From NCBI RefSeq assembly GCF_019511345.1, contig NZ_JAEUAK010000003.1, positions 124,001 to 188,000 of the forward strand: 64,000 bases of DNA. Reading direction: 5' to 3'. This DNA comes from Rhizobium mesosinicum (GTDB taxonomy: Bacteria; Pseudomonadota; Alphaproteobacteria; Rhizobiales; Rhizobiaceae). This document shows positions 55,255 through 63,981 of the stretch, piece by piece (positions within the stretch are counted from its first letter, which is position 1; every line of letters begins with the position of its first letter). The position numbers were made by a program, and so were the translations under genes. Under the pieces are notes generated by a model. The model saw only the letters and a list, made by a program, of their open reading frames with translations. It was not told where the DNA came from and made no database searches.

Positions 55255-56193
55255 ATGAACTTGAACGAGACGAGCCTTTTTGCCGGAGTGGACGAGTTCG
55301 CAGGCGATAGTCTCTGGGTCCAGGCGGCCGCCTTGATGCAGCAGCCATCCTATCCGGGCGCGCTCGTGTCCTATTGCGAGGCAGTGACGGCGCGAGTGCC
55401 GAGACTATTGCCAGCCAACAAGCTGTTTGCTCAAAAGCAACGCTATCTCGTCTGCTTCATACTTATCTGCCTTTATGTCCAATGGCTGCACGGACGCGGC
55501 CCGGCACCAGCGCTTGCCCTTCTCCAGCGGTCAGCTCCGGGCAGCCCGCGCCAGATTTCCGACTTCATTAGCGGGTTGCGTGACCGCGGCCTTATTACTA
55601 CGACGTCGCTAGAAACGGACCGTCGCACCCAGATCCTCAAGCCCAGCCTGATATTGATGCGCGAAATCGCCCACTCACCGCTTTCCATTCTGACGGCTTC
55701 CGAATTATGCGCGCCCCAGGTTCCGATCCGGCCGCAAGACCTCGGCATGGATGAAAATCTGCTTGCGTCCTGGCTAGCTCTCTCTGCCGAACGTTATGCG
55801 CGAAAGGACGATCTGTTTGGCCCTTTTCCGATCATCGTGCGACATAGCGAGAGAGATGCCGGGCATCTCGTCTTTTGTGCCGTCATGGCGGAGGCCTTGC
55901 GCGAGCCGACCGTTGCTGGGAAGGTCTCCGCAGGCCTATCCTATCGGGGGCTTGCCGCGCGCTTCGACGTATCGCGCCAGCATATCAGCAACATCCTCGA
56001 CGAGGCGGCTGAGAAAGGCTGGTACTACGTTTCTGCGGGTGGCGAACTGGCGCTCATGCCCGACGATACCCTCCTTCAGTTCGCGACCTGGGTGGCCGGG
56101 CAGATGGCGCACTATCGTCGCCTCACCTTGCAAATTGCCGCCAAGAAAACCGAAGCTCTCATGTCGGCCGACGCGATCGGCTCAGAGGTCTGA
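55255..56193 (+). CDS. Probable transcriptional regulator (winged-helix-like)
   Basis: A 312-residue protein without a family that I can name. Two HTH-like regions are visible: SAPGSPRQISDFISGLRDRG plus LITTTSLETDRRTQIL in the first half, MarR-like in style, and LSYRGLAARFDVSRQHISNI with LDEAAEKGWY in the second, a clear helix-turn-helix. The ATG at 55255 is preferred over 55231. Its 97-base divergent spacing from the autotransporter suggests it controls that gene. Confidence 0.65.
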   Translation: MNLNETSLFAGVDEFAGDSLWVQAAALMQQPSYPGALVSYCEAVTARVPRLLPANKLFAQKQRYLVCFILICLYVQWLHGRGPAPALALLQRSAPGSPRQISDFISGLRDRGLITTTSLETDRRTQILKPSLILMREIAHSPLSILTASELCAPQVPIRPQDLGMDENLLASWLALSAERYARKDDLFGPFPIIVRHSERDAGHLVFCAVMAEALREPTVAGKVSAGLSYRGLAARFDVSRQHISNILDEAAEKGWYYVSAGGELALMPDDTLLQFATWVAGQMAHYRRLTLQIAAKKTEALMSADAIGSEV

Positions 56194-56423
56194 GCGTCCA
56201 TATCTGGTTTTCCTAAACATTATGCGCCACCACCATCTTTGACGGCATCGCTGGCGATCACGGCCGCGACCCTGACGAGTTCAATGCGCTTTGCGATCGA
56301 GTCATGCCACACGCGCGCCGGGCTGACGTTTTCGCTCGCGAAAACGAGCCGGCTGGCACTCGGCAATGGGGCGACGAAGTTCGACGACGTGGCAGCATGG
56401 TGTTTATCGATGCTCAACCTCAA
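56194..56423. other. Gap with a weak minus-strand frame
   Basis: A minus-strand frame from a TTG at 56423 to 56220 encodes up to 67 residues, including ARVWHDSIAKRIELVRVAAV. It has plausible composition but no good ribosome-binding site or family. It is recorded as a possible small gene after the DUF982 gene, not as a firm call. Confidence 0.25.
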
Positions 56424-56666
56424 TCAAGGTCTCAGGATTCCAGCTTCCATGGCCGCGCGAATGAACGCCCGCTTTGCTGTCGCGCTGTCAACCTTCCCGT
56501 CGATTGCGCCGAGACAGGCTCGTCGAGCAGCGGAAAAGGACTTACCTCCTTTTGTGGGCCACGAGCTCATAAGGTAGGCTATAGCATCGCGCGAGTTGGC
56601 GACGCTTCGGAAATGATCGGAATCAATCATCAACTCGATTGGCTTGTCCCATAGATCGCTACTCAT
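56424..56666 (-). CDS. DUF982 family protein
   Basis: An 80-residue protein with the rhizobial DUF982 pattern: LWDKPIELMIDSDHFRSVAN, SRDAIAYLMSSWPTKGGKSF, then ARRACLGAIDGKVDSATAKR and AFIRAAMEAGIL. Length and spacing fit the family, whose function is unknown. The ATG at 56664-56666 has a strong GGAGGA site seven to twelve bases upstream. Confidence 0.85.
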   Translation of the reverse strand: MSSDLWDKPIELMIDSDHFRSVANSRDAIAYLMSSWPTKGGKSFSAARRACLGAIDGKVDSATAKRAFIRAAMEAGILRP

Positions 56667-57122
56667 TTTGTCTCCTCCGGCGTGCTGACCGCAGAAGAAA
56701 TACGCAGCAGAGCCACTCGTTCCGCAGATTTCAGCTATCGGACTAAGATCGACCTTCATATTCGAGCCGGCGGCGGAAGCCCGTTCAAACGCCCGAGTTG
56801 GCTAGGGTGGAAGCGGCCCAACATTAAGTCTGTCGAAGTGATCGCCAACGCACCTCATGCGCCAGTTCGGCGATATCGCCCGACAGGAGTGTCACGCCGT
56901 CGGCATCCCAGGAGGCGTAGTCTCGAGGTCGACTTGCAGGTGATCCTCGCTGGCCGCGCATCAACGGCACCTTCGGCGAGATACGCAACTTTCCAAATCC
57001 GTGACAGAAGCCTATGTCGCCGGTTTTCAGGTCGGTGAGCGGTATCAACAAGGAAGGCTGACCAGACGGTAGCCTTGACCGGCCTTGGAGCAACCCGTGC
57101 TGCCGAGAGTTCAGCTATCTAA
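56667..57122. other. Intergenic stretch
   Basis: About 455 bases between the L,D-transpeptidase gene stop and the DUF982 start. Minus- and plus-strand frames here look like chance open frames. I see nothing that can be supported beyond the DUF982 promoter. Confidence 0.45.
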
Positions 57123-57731
57123 TTACCACTGGACGATCACCCGTGTCCCCGGCTGGACCATATCGTAAAGTTCCTCGACATCCTCGCGGTACATCCGAAA
57201 GCATCCGCTCGACGCATTGGTGCCGATGGAGGAGGGGTCGTTGGTCCCGTGGATGCGGAGCAATCCGTCGGCTAGGTAGATTGCGCGGGTTCCCAGCGGA
57301 TTTGCGGGGCCAGGTTTCACGACTTCCGGAAGCCTTGGGTTCTTCTGGCGCATGCTTGCCGTCGGCCGCCATTCGGGGTGCATCCGTTTGGATACGACCC
57401 GGGTTGTTCCGTACCACTGTTTGCCTTCACGGCCGACGGCAATCGGGTAAGCGAACTGCTCTCCGCTTGCGGTCGTGTAAACAAGTGTGTGCTCGCGCGT
57501 GGCGATTACGATCGTTCCCCGTGCGCCTCGTGTTGAGGGTTGCCTGCGGTCATACAGCGGCTCCCGATATCGTGGCGCAGGCTCGTAATAAGGCGGAGGT
57601 GGATACGGGCTGTACGGGTCTTCGTAATAGTAGCCACCATATCCGTCGTATTCTTCATACGGGGCGTAAACTTGCGCTTGGGCCTCGACGGTCAGCAAAA
57701 GGGCTGTAGCAAGGAGAACCAACAATCTCAT
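57123..57731 (-). CDS. L,D-transpeptidase (YkuD domain)
   Basis: A 202-residue exported L,D-transpeptidase. The signal peptide (LLVLLATALLLTVEAQA) is followed by a striking Tyr/Pro-rich linker (residues about 22-60, repeats such as GYGGYYYEDPYSPYPPPP), then the YkuD domain with IVIATREHTLVYTTASG, LRIHGTNDPSSIGTNASSGC and the catalytic Cys in SGCFRM. It would cross-link peptidoglycan or attach proteins to it. The Tyr/Pro linker is common in rhizobial paralogues. Confidence 0.92.
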   Translation of the reverse strand: MRLLVLLATALLLTVEAQAQVYAPYEEYDGYGGYYYEDPYSPYPPPPYYEPAPRYREPLYDRRQPSTRGARGTIVIATREHTLVYTTASGEQFAYPIAVGREGKQWYGTTRVVSKRMHPEWRPTASMRQKNPRLPEVVKPGPANPLGTRAIYLADGLLRIHGTNDPSSIGTNASSGCFRMYREDVEELYDMVQPGTRVIVQW

Positions 57732-57966
57732 TCAATGCACCCGCTTGTTATACAAGCGGTATTGGTCCGAACTCTGTGGCGGGACTATGACAGATGATTG
57801 ATCCGCGCATTGCGTCTGTCAGAATTGAATCTCCGATGATCTCGGGAGGCTCCTTGTTGTAATCGGAATATCGATCCCACCGCGGCGTTGCTTCGAACAC
57901 CACAGCTCCTCTCTCGATGAACTTCCTTTCGGCCGGAACGCTGTTGAGATGGGCGCGGGACCGCTC

Positions 57967-58926
57967 TCAGGAACGCTGTCGCAGTAGTTGAGGCTCGCAA
58001 GAACAGGGTGTTTTGTCCCTGCCGACTGATTTGTATTGGGTCAGCAACAGCCCAGCAACCGAGACAATGATCATGGCTGCGCCGATGAGGATGGGCGCCG
58101 CTATGCGTTCCCCGAGAAATATCGAGCCTAGGGCCACTGCAATGATCGGGTTTACGAAGGTGTAGGTGGCGACCAACGAAGGGGATATTCGCTTCAGAAG
58201 CCAGGTATATGCGGCGAAGGCGATCACTGTGCCGAAGAGAATCAAGTAGGCCAAGCCACCGAGTGAAACGGCAGAGATCTTGGTCGGCTGTAGTGCGTCC
58301 AGTTCGCCCGATAGCCCGCTAATAACGACCAGCGCGACTCCGCCAGCGAGCAGTTCGATACCGGCAAGTCCGGTTGATGCAAACTTGGCGGAATGGCGCT
58401 CCGATATGACTGTTCCGATCGCCCAAGATAAGGAGGCGCCCAGCAGTGAAATCAAATCCATGAGGGGCATCGCGCCCGCGTGCGAGGATATTTCCCGCCA
58501 GGCGATCAAAGCGACACCTGCGATGCCGGGAACGAGGAGCGCCGCTCTCATTGCGGTCGGTCGCTCACCTCCGGGAATGAAAGCCTGCACGAGGACGATC
58601 CAGAACGGGGTCGTTGCCAGCAGCAAAGCGGCCACGCCGGATGGAACGCGTTGCTGCGCATATGCCAGAACGCCGTGGCACCCGACGAAGAAGAGTAGGC
58701 CACAGACTGCCGCGATTGCCCACATCGTGATGGAAGGAGCTGCGGCACCCCTTAGTCTCGCGAAGCCATAGAGAATGGTGCCTCCCACCAAACAGCGTAT
58801 CCCCATCAGAAGAAACGGTGGCAGCGTTTGAAGACCCAACGCTAAGGCAAGATAGGTCGATCCCCAAATGACATAGATCGCGGCAAAGGCTGCGACAATC
58901 GTGATTTGCGTCCTTGAAAGCATCAT
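57967..58926 (-). CDS. DMT superfamily (EamA) transporter
   Basis: A 319-residue transporter with ten hydrophobic helices in two EamA repeats (ITIVAAFAAIYVIWGSTYLA at the start of the first; SWAIGTVISERHSAKFAS at the start of the second). Family members export amino acids or metabolites. The start is the ATG at 58924-58926, with an alternative one codon in. It is divergent from the CGNR regulator, with a perfect palindrome between them. Confidence 0.9.
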   Translation of the reverse strand: MMLSRTQITIVAAFAAIYVIWGSTYLALALGLQTLPPFLLMGIRCLVGGTILYGFARLRGAAAPSITMWAIAAVCGLLFFVGCHGVLAYAQQRVPSGVAALLLATTPFWIVLVQAFIPGGERPTAMRAALLVPGIAGVALIAWREISSHAGAMPLMDLISLLGASLSWAIGTVISERHSAKFASTGLAGIELLAGGVALVVISGLSGELDALQPTKISAVSLGGLAYLILFGTVIAFAAYTWLLKRISPSLVATYTFVNPIIAVALGSIFLGERIAAPILIGAAMIIVSVAGLLLTQYKSVGRDKTPCSCEPQLLRQRS

Positions 58927-58933
58927 GGCTGAT

Positions 58934-58955
58934 CCTAACCTTTTATAGGGTTAGG
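58934..58955. promoter_or_regulatory. Palindrome between DMT and CGNR genes
   Basis: CCTAACC (58934-58940) and GGTTAGG (58949-58955) are perfect 7-base arms around TTTTATAG, eight bases upstream of the transporter start and 22 before the CGNR start. It is the likely operator for the CGNR protein acting on both genes. Confidence 0.6.
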
Positions 58956-58976
58956 AACCAAACGAAGATCAAGATC

Positions 58977-59618
58977 ATGAGTTCCAAAGAATACCGACAT
59001 TCAAGCGCCGTCGGCGACCCTAAAGAGGAATTGGCGATCCGGTTTGTGAACACTGCGGCTTGGCGGTTGCGCTCAGCCCGCGAGGAGCGGCTTCCCGATG
59101 CGCCGGCATTTTTGCACTGGCTGACGGCCAACCTGCCTGGGAGTGAACAGCAGTTGGCACCGATCAACGTGCGCTGGCGCGCGCATCAACTTGACGGGGC
59201 CAAACTCTACGAGGCGGCGATTGCGCTGCGCGAGGCGATCTATGAGCTCCTCGTCGCTCGCATCGCAGATGCCGCCCCGCCGATTGCGGCTCTCGAGCAT
59301 TTCAACGCTCATTTGGTTCGGCCCCGGAGTGGAATAAGGCTTGGGGCGATGGCGAGCGAACTTGTCTGGGACCTCGGAGAAGCCAGCGATCTGGATCTGC
59401 TCAAACCCATCGTCATGTCTGCGGCAAGCCTCGTGACCGGTCCGAAAGCCCATCGTATCCGCCAGTGCCAGGATGATCGAGGCTGCGGGTGGCTGTTCGT
59501 CGACGAGAGCAGGGCGATGAACAGGCGCTGGTGTTCGATGGGAGATTGCGGGAACCGTGCAAAGGCTAAGCGGCATTACCAACGTTCGCGCGGTCAAAGC
59601 GACAGCTCCTCGGGCTAG
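58977..59618 (+). CDS. CGNR/ABATE zinc-finger regulator
   Basis: A 213-residue protein with an N-terminal ABATE-type helical domain (LAIRFVNTAAWRLRSAREER onward) and a C-terminal CGNR zinc finger: RQCQDDRGCGWLFVDESRAM, then RRWCSMGDCGNRAKAKRHY with the CGNR signature intact. Such proteins are treated as stress-responsive regulators. The ATG at 58977 was preferred over the earlier in-frame 58914, which overlaps the divergent transporter gene. Confidence 0.9.
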   Translation: MSSKEYRHSSAVGDPKEELAIRFVNTAAWRLRSAREERLPDAPAFLHWLTANLPGSEQQLAPINVRWRAHQLDGAKLYEAAIALREAIYELLVARIADAAPPIAALEHFNAHLVRPRSGIRLGAMASELVWDLGEASDLDLLKPIVMSAASLVTGPKAHRIRQCQDDRGCGWLFVDESRAMNRRWCSMGDCGNRAKAKRHYQRSRGQSDSSSG

Positions 59619-60038
59619 CACCGTACTCTTCGACTTGACAGGGAGCGAAAGCGCACGCGGCTTGTCCGCTCATCGACTGCAAAATGTCTCTGCGGGTTGC
59701 CCCGGCCTGCAGAACGATTGCACGTGATTGGACGCCTCGACGAAGACACGCCGTTCGCTCGGTACAACGCCAGCACCCTGTCTGGGCTTCGGCCCGCTCG
59801 AATGGAAACATTCCGCCCCACCGGTCGTCGAGCTTCGCTATCGACTACATCCCGAGAAAAAGGCGAAGGCGTCACGAATTAAGAATAGATACGATGTGGC
59901 CTTTTCAGAAGGCGCCGGGCGGTGATCGATGGGACCTGTTGCCTTTGCATTTGGCTATCGGCTGACACAGCAACTGGAGTTTCAGACGTTCGATATCGCT
60001 TTCTGCCATTGCGGAAGGAATTTACCATCATGGGCTTG
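59619..60038. other. Intergenic stretch between convergent genes
   Basis: About 420 bases between the CGNR gene and the end of treZ. Open frames here lack recognisable protein features, and no clear terminator was found. Confidence 0.5.
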
Positions 60039-61946
60039 TTATCGGTGAGCACGCCGCGGGGCAAAGACAAGCGCGGAATTGGCATCGAGCACCCACCGCC
60101 GCTGAACGTCGATGGATCGTTTGCCGCATCCTCCGTAGGCAAAATCTTCACTCGACCATTCGACGTTCCATTGGCAGTCCTCAGGAGGTGCGAAGAGCGG
60201 GTCTGCCAGGCTGGAGACCGGAAGATGCTCGCCGAAATTGACGATCAGCAAACGTTCGTCTGTCGCGTTTGCTGCGAAATAGCGCAGCAGGAAGGCCGAA
60301 CGGCTGAGCACGTTCCCATCTATCGATGCCCTGAGTTCGTCTCTCCCTGGCGCGAACACTTCGCTCTCGCGTCGTACGCGCAGCAGATCGCGGTGCAACG
60401 CAACAATATGGCTGTTGCCGTCGAACGCGCTCCAGTCCAGCTTTGAGCGATCGAATGTGGAACGGTCGTCTGGCTTCGGCATGACGAAGCTGAAAGCTTC
60501 ATCTTCGAGGTTCGGAAATTGCCTGAGGAAGTCGAGCCGCCCGTTTCGGACGATCGCTTCGAACTCGCCAATTTGATCCGCGAAATAAAAGAAGGGACTC
60601 GAGGCACCAAATTCCTGCCCTTGGAACAGCATCGGCGTCTGCGGTCCGAGCAGGAGGAGCGCAGTCATTGCCCGCATGCGCGCAGGCGACGCGAGCTTTG
60701 CGATCCGCTCGCCTGTGCCCGAATTGGCAATCTGATCGTGGTTCTGCAGGAAATGAACGAAATTTGCCGCCTTCAAATCCAGGCCCGGTCGTCCACGGCT
60801 CGTGTTTTGCCAGTCATACCTTTGCCCCTGAAAAAGGTAGCCATACTTTGCTGCCGAGACGAACTCCTGTGCCGTTCCGCGGTGGTCGTGGTAATAGGCG
60901 TCATTCCTTCCTGTCAGGGCAACGACGGCGGAATGGTGGAAATCGTCGTTCCATACTGTATCAAGCCCAAACCCACCGCGGCTTGGCGGTCTGAGCAGGC
61001 GCGTGTCCTGAGGCTCATTCTCGCCGACGAGGTAGATGGGTTTGCCTTTGGCTGCCGCGCGCGCCTCGTGTGCTATGACCGCAAGGATGTGCTCGTCGCT
61101 GCTGTCGAAGAGCGCCTGCGTGGCATCGATCCTCAACCCATCGAAGTGAAACTCGTCGATCCAGTAGGCCGCGTTCCCGGCAATGAAGGTGCGCACACCG
61201 TGGCAGTTCTTGCCATCATAGTTGATCGACCTGCCCCACTCATTGGTGTAGCGATCGGTAAAATAGTCGGGCGTGAAGTCGGCATATCGCTCGCCTGCGC
61301 CGAAATGATTGTAGACGACGTCGAGTATCACGCCCAGTCCCACAGTGTGGGCCTCGTCTACGAAAGATCTCAGATCATCGGGCGTACCATAAAGGTGGGT
61401 CGGCGCGTAAGGCAGCACGCCGTCGTAGCCCCAGCCGAAGTTCCCGCAAAACTCGTTGACAGGCATCATCTCCAAGCAGGTGATGCCGATCTCCTTCAGC
61501 AGCGGAAGTTTCTTGGCCGCAGCGGCATATGTGCCCTCCTCCGTGAAGGTGCCGATATGCATCTCGTAGAGAACCTGCCTGTCCGCCTCGACGCCTCGCC
61601 AGTCCCGGTCGCTCCAGTCATAGCGCGAATGATCGACCACCATCGAGAAACCGGAAGGGCCCTCCGGTTGGAAACGCGATGCCGGGTCTGCATATAGCTC
61701 TCTCCCGTCGCCCAGACGAAGGCGATAGAGCAGTCCAGGCTGTCCATCTGCAAGGTCGAACCGGAAATAGCCGTCCCCCTCGGCTTGCATCGGGTACTCG
61801 GCGCTATCATCAAGCACGAGGTAAACCTGATCATGCGACGGTGCCCAGGTACGGAATGAAACTGTGCCCGAAATGATTTCGGCTCCGACCTGGTAGCGTC
61901 GTATGCCAGATTTTATTGGAGAACCGGTCGGGGCTTTGCCTGTCAT
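60039..61946 (-). CDS. treZ: Malto-oligosyltrehalose trehalohydrolase
   Basis: A 635-residue GH13 enzyme with an N-terminal beta domain (GTVSFRTWAPSHDQVYLVLD) and barrel motifs DVVYNHFG, GLRIDATQAL (nucleophile Asp), YLVGENEP (acid Glu) and FLQNHDQIAN (transition-state Asp). The text WGYDGVLPYAPTHLYGTPDD is typical of TreZ. It releases trehalose from maltooligosyl-trehalose made by TreY, supporting osmotic or desiccation tolerance. TreY and TreX are not in the window. The ATG at 61944-61946 is chosen; an upstream GTG at 61967 is possible. Confidence 0.92.
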   Translation of the reverse strand: MTGKAPTGSPIKSGIRRYQVGAEIISGTVSFRTWAPSHDQVYLVLDDSAEYPMQAEGDGYFRFDLADGQPGLLYRLRLGDGRELYADPASRFQPEGPSGFSMVVDHSRYDWSDRDWRGVEADRQVLYEMHIGTFTEEGTYAAAAKKLPLLKEIGITCLEMMPVNEFCGNFGWGYDGVLPYAPTHLYGTPDDLRSFVDEAHTVGLGVILDVVYNHFGAGERYADFTPDYFTDRYTNEWGRSINYDGKNCHGVRTFIAGNAAYWIDEFHFDGLRIDATQALFDSSDEHILAVIAHEARAAAKGKPIYLVGENEPQDTRLLRPPSRGGFGLDTVWNDDFHHSAVVALTGRNDAYYHDHRGTAQEFVSAAKYGYLFQGQRYDWQNTSRGRPGLDLKAANFVHFLQNHDQIANSGTGERIAKLASPARMRAMTALLLLGPQTPMLFQGQEFGASSPFFYFADQIGEFEAIVRNGRLDFLRQFPNLEDEAFSFVMPKPDDRSTFDRSKLDWSAFDGNSHIVALHRDLLRVRRESEVFAPGRDELRASIDGNVLSRSAFLLRYFAANATDERLLIVNFGEHLPVSSLADPLFAPPEDCQWNVEWSSEDFAYGGCGKRSIDVQRRWVLDANSALVFAPRRAHR

Positions 61947-62088
61947 CGTCACTGAACCTCGGCACACGGGACGGCAAAGCGTGCGTGGCTTCTGTCAGAA
62001 CCTCAGCCTCGAATTTTGGTTCCAAATCCTAAGACAGCATCTGCTGAAATCGCGATCGTTTCATAGGGGCGTTTGGATACGGCTCCTC

Positions 62089-62580
62089 CTATTTCCACTC
62101 CCAGAGCCTCTTGGAATGGTGCGGTCGCACAGTGACGATGGCAGCCGGTTCTCCCGTCATTTGAACGTAGCGGCGGGCATCGTCGGGATCATTCACGCCA
62201 ACGAAGATCATCTTCATCGAGCTCTTGAGCGGCGCGCCCCTGGCGCGATGTTCGAAGCTGATCACAGCATGCGGATATTCCTGATTGAGGCCGATCATTG
62301 GCTCGCCGGTTAAAGCGATATGGCCCTGCATCGTCAGGAAAGACGAGATCCGCTGTTGAGCGAGCTCGGGCGACACCTGAACGTTGCCTTTCGGCGTCCG
62401 GGCGTAGGCGATCCTGTCCGTTTGCCCTTTTTGCCTCTTTGTTTCGTGGACGAGGAGAGCCGCACCCATCGCAAGCTCAACGTGGAGGTCGAAGGTTTGA
62501 TAGCGAGCAGGCCGTTCGAACAGATCGTCCAGCCTTGCCTTCAGGTCTTGAACATAATCCGCATAAAGAGAGGCAATCAT
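62089..62580 (-). CDS. Hypothetical protein
   Basis: A 163-residue protein, MIASLYADYVQDLKARLDDL, then YQTFDLHVELAMGAALLVHE, MIGLNQEYPHAVISFEHRAR and a C-terminus ending in HHSKRLWEWK. No signal peptide or membrane segment and no family that I recognise. The ATG at 62578-62580 gives a natural start. It is on the same strand as treZ, 142 bases upstream of it, possibly in a shared transcript. Confidence 0.6.
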   Translation of the reverse strand: MIASLYADYVQDLKARLDDLFERPARYQTFDLHVELAMGAALLVHETKRQKGQTDRIAYARTPKGNVQVSPELAQQRISSFLTMQGHIALTGEPMIGLNQEYPHAVISFEHRARGAPLKSSMKMIFVGVNDPDDARRYVQMTGEPAAIVTVRPHHSKRLWEWK

Positions 62581-62779
62581 AGTCGGTCCATAACAGGGGC
62601 ACGAGCCCACGCGCTTTCGTCGCTGCAACGGCTGTCTCTCAGCTTGGGCATGAGAAGACTGCTTTCGAGCCATCGATGTGTGACTGGTACTGCCATAACG
62701 GGGCAGGGCAACGCAATCTGTGAGATCGCGGCAATGAAGCTCGGAGCGGCTCCGCAGTCGTATCATGGCCGATTTCTCT

Positions 62780-62876
62780 TAAAGCCAGCTCAGCACAAGT
62801 TCGCTCGACTAACAGAGCTACATACTGCCTCCCAAGATTTGATCACGCATGCCTCGCCCATCGGGCGAGGCTTTTT
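62780..62876 (+). ncRNA. Candidate small RNA with intrinsic terminator
   Basis: A gene-free stretch ends in a perfect hairpin (GCCTCGCCC at 62851-62859, GGGCGAGGC at 62863-62871, three-base loop) and TTTTT. No plus-strand protein gene ends here. Just upstream is CCTCCC in an unpaired-looking stretch (62827-62833), an anti-Shine-Dalgarno motif of the kind carried by alphaproteobacterial trans-acting sRNAs. The 5' end is a guess. Confidence 0.5.
62851..62876 (+). terminator. Rho-independent terminator
   Basis: Nine-base perfect GC-rich stem, three-base loop ATC and a run of five T on the plus strand. It is the clearest intrinsic terminator in the window. It most likely ends a small RNA, as no coding region precedes it on this strand. 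Confidence 0.85.
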
Positions 62877-63009
62877 CACGGCGGCTACCTGATTGCCCTC
62901 GTCTTAACAGCCTGCGCGGCGAATGCGACGACCCCTCGACATTGGCTTGCTGATTTCATCGGACAAGGGGTTTATAGGGATGTGTTTGAAAGCGCATCCG
63001 AGAGACAGC

Positions 63010-63981
63010 ATGGGCCAGCAGTTCGATTTTTTTCCGCCGGATGAGAACAAGCCCCACAAGGCGTCCGCGTCAATTATTCCGAAGGCGGACGGGCCAAACG
63101 TTGCAAATGAAGAAGCGATGATCCGGCATCTGCAGGCGACCGGCCGCTATCGCATCCTGACGAGGATCGAGCCCCGGCCAATTGTGCTTAATCCGCGCCC
63201 TGGGTTTCTGATGCGCGGCGTCATCGTCGACGTCGAGACCACCGGTCTTAATCATCGCACCGACGAAATCATCGAGATCGGTGCAATTGCCTTTACCTTT
63301 GATCCGTCCGGGAGGATCGGTGATGTCACCGGGATTTATGCTGGACTGCAGCAGCCGATGAAACCGATACCGGCCGACATTACCAGGCTGACCGGCATTA
63401 CCGAGGAGATGGTCGCCGGTCAGCTGATCGATACAGGATCTCTTCGCGCGCTGGTCGATCCGGCCGATCTCGTCATTGCTCACAAGGCCAGCTTCGATCG
63501 GCCCTTCTGCGAAGCCTTCTCGCCGATTCTTTCCAGAAAGGCCTGGGCCTGTTCGGCCTCCGAGATCGATTGGTCGGCGCGCGGCATCGAGGGGACGAAA
63601 CTTCCCTACCTCTTGGCCCAGCACGGTTTGTTCCATGAAGGTCATCGCGCGCTGGATGATTGTTTTGCGCTGCTTGAAGTTCTCGCGACGGATAACCCAG
63701 GGACGCAAGCATCGGCATTTTCCGAACTCTATGCGGCGAGCCAGCGTTCGCTCATGCGCGTCTTTGCCGAACATAGTCCGTTCGACATGAAGGATCACCT
63801 CAGGGCGCGCGGCTACCGCTGGACGGACGGAAGCGACGGAGAGCCGAAATCCTGGTGGATCGACGTTTCGGAAGAGATGCTGGAGGATGAGCTCAAATAT
63901 CTTCGCGCCGAGGTCTATTGCTGGGAGGAGGCCGAGCCACTCGTGCGCAGACTGACGGCATTCGAGCGGTTCCGATCCTGA
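63010..63981 (+). CDS. DEDDh 3'-5' exonuclease (DNA polymerase III epsilon-like)
   Basis: A 323-residue protein with an exonuclease domain from residue 70: GVIVDVETTGLNHRTDEIIE (Asp74, Glu76), LTGITEEMVAG, VIAHKASFDRPFCE (motif II Asp) and EGHRALDDCFALLEVL (motif III His and Asp). The N-terminal 65 residues and the C-terminal 100 are accessory and not recognised. This stand-alone type is common on rhizobial replicons and probably acts in DNA repair. The ATG at 63010 gives MGQQFDFFPP. Confidence 0.87.
   Translation: MGQQFDFFPPDENKPHKASASIIPKADGPNVANEEAMIRHLQATGRYRILTRIEPRPIVLNPRPGFLMRGVIVDVETTGLNHRTDEIIEIGAIAFTFDPSGRIGDVTGIYAGLQQPMKPIPADITRLTGITEEMVAGQLIDTGSLRALVDPADLVIAHKASFDRPFCEAFSPILSRKAWACSASEIDWSARGIEGTKLPYLLAQHGLFHEGHRALDDCFALLEVLATDNPGTQASAFSELYAASQRSLMRVFAEHSPFDMKDHLRARGYRWTDGSDGEPKSWWIDVSEEMLEDELKYLRAEVYCWEEAEPLVRRLTAFERFRS

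Noticed and set aside
60519..61697. 392-codon plus-strand frame inside treZ
   Set aside because: Antisense to a GH13 enzyme with all catalytic motifs.
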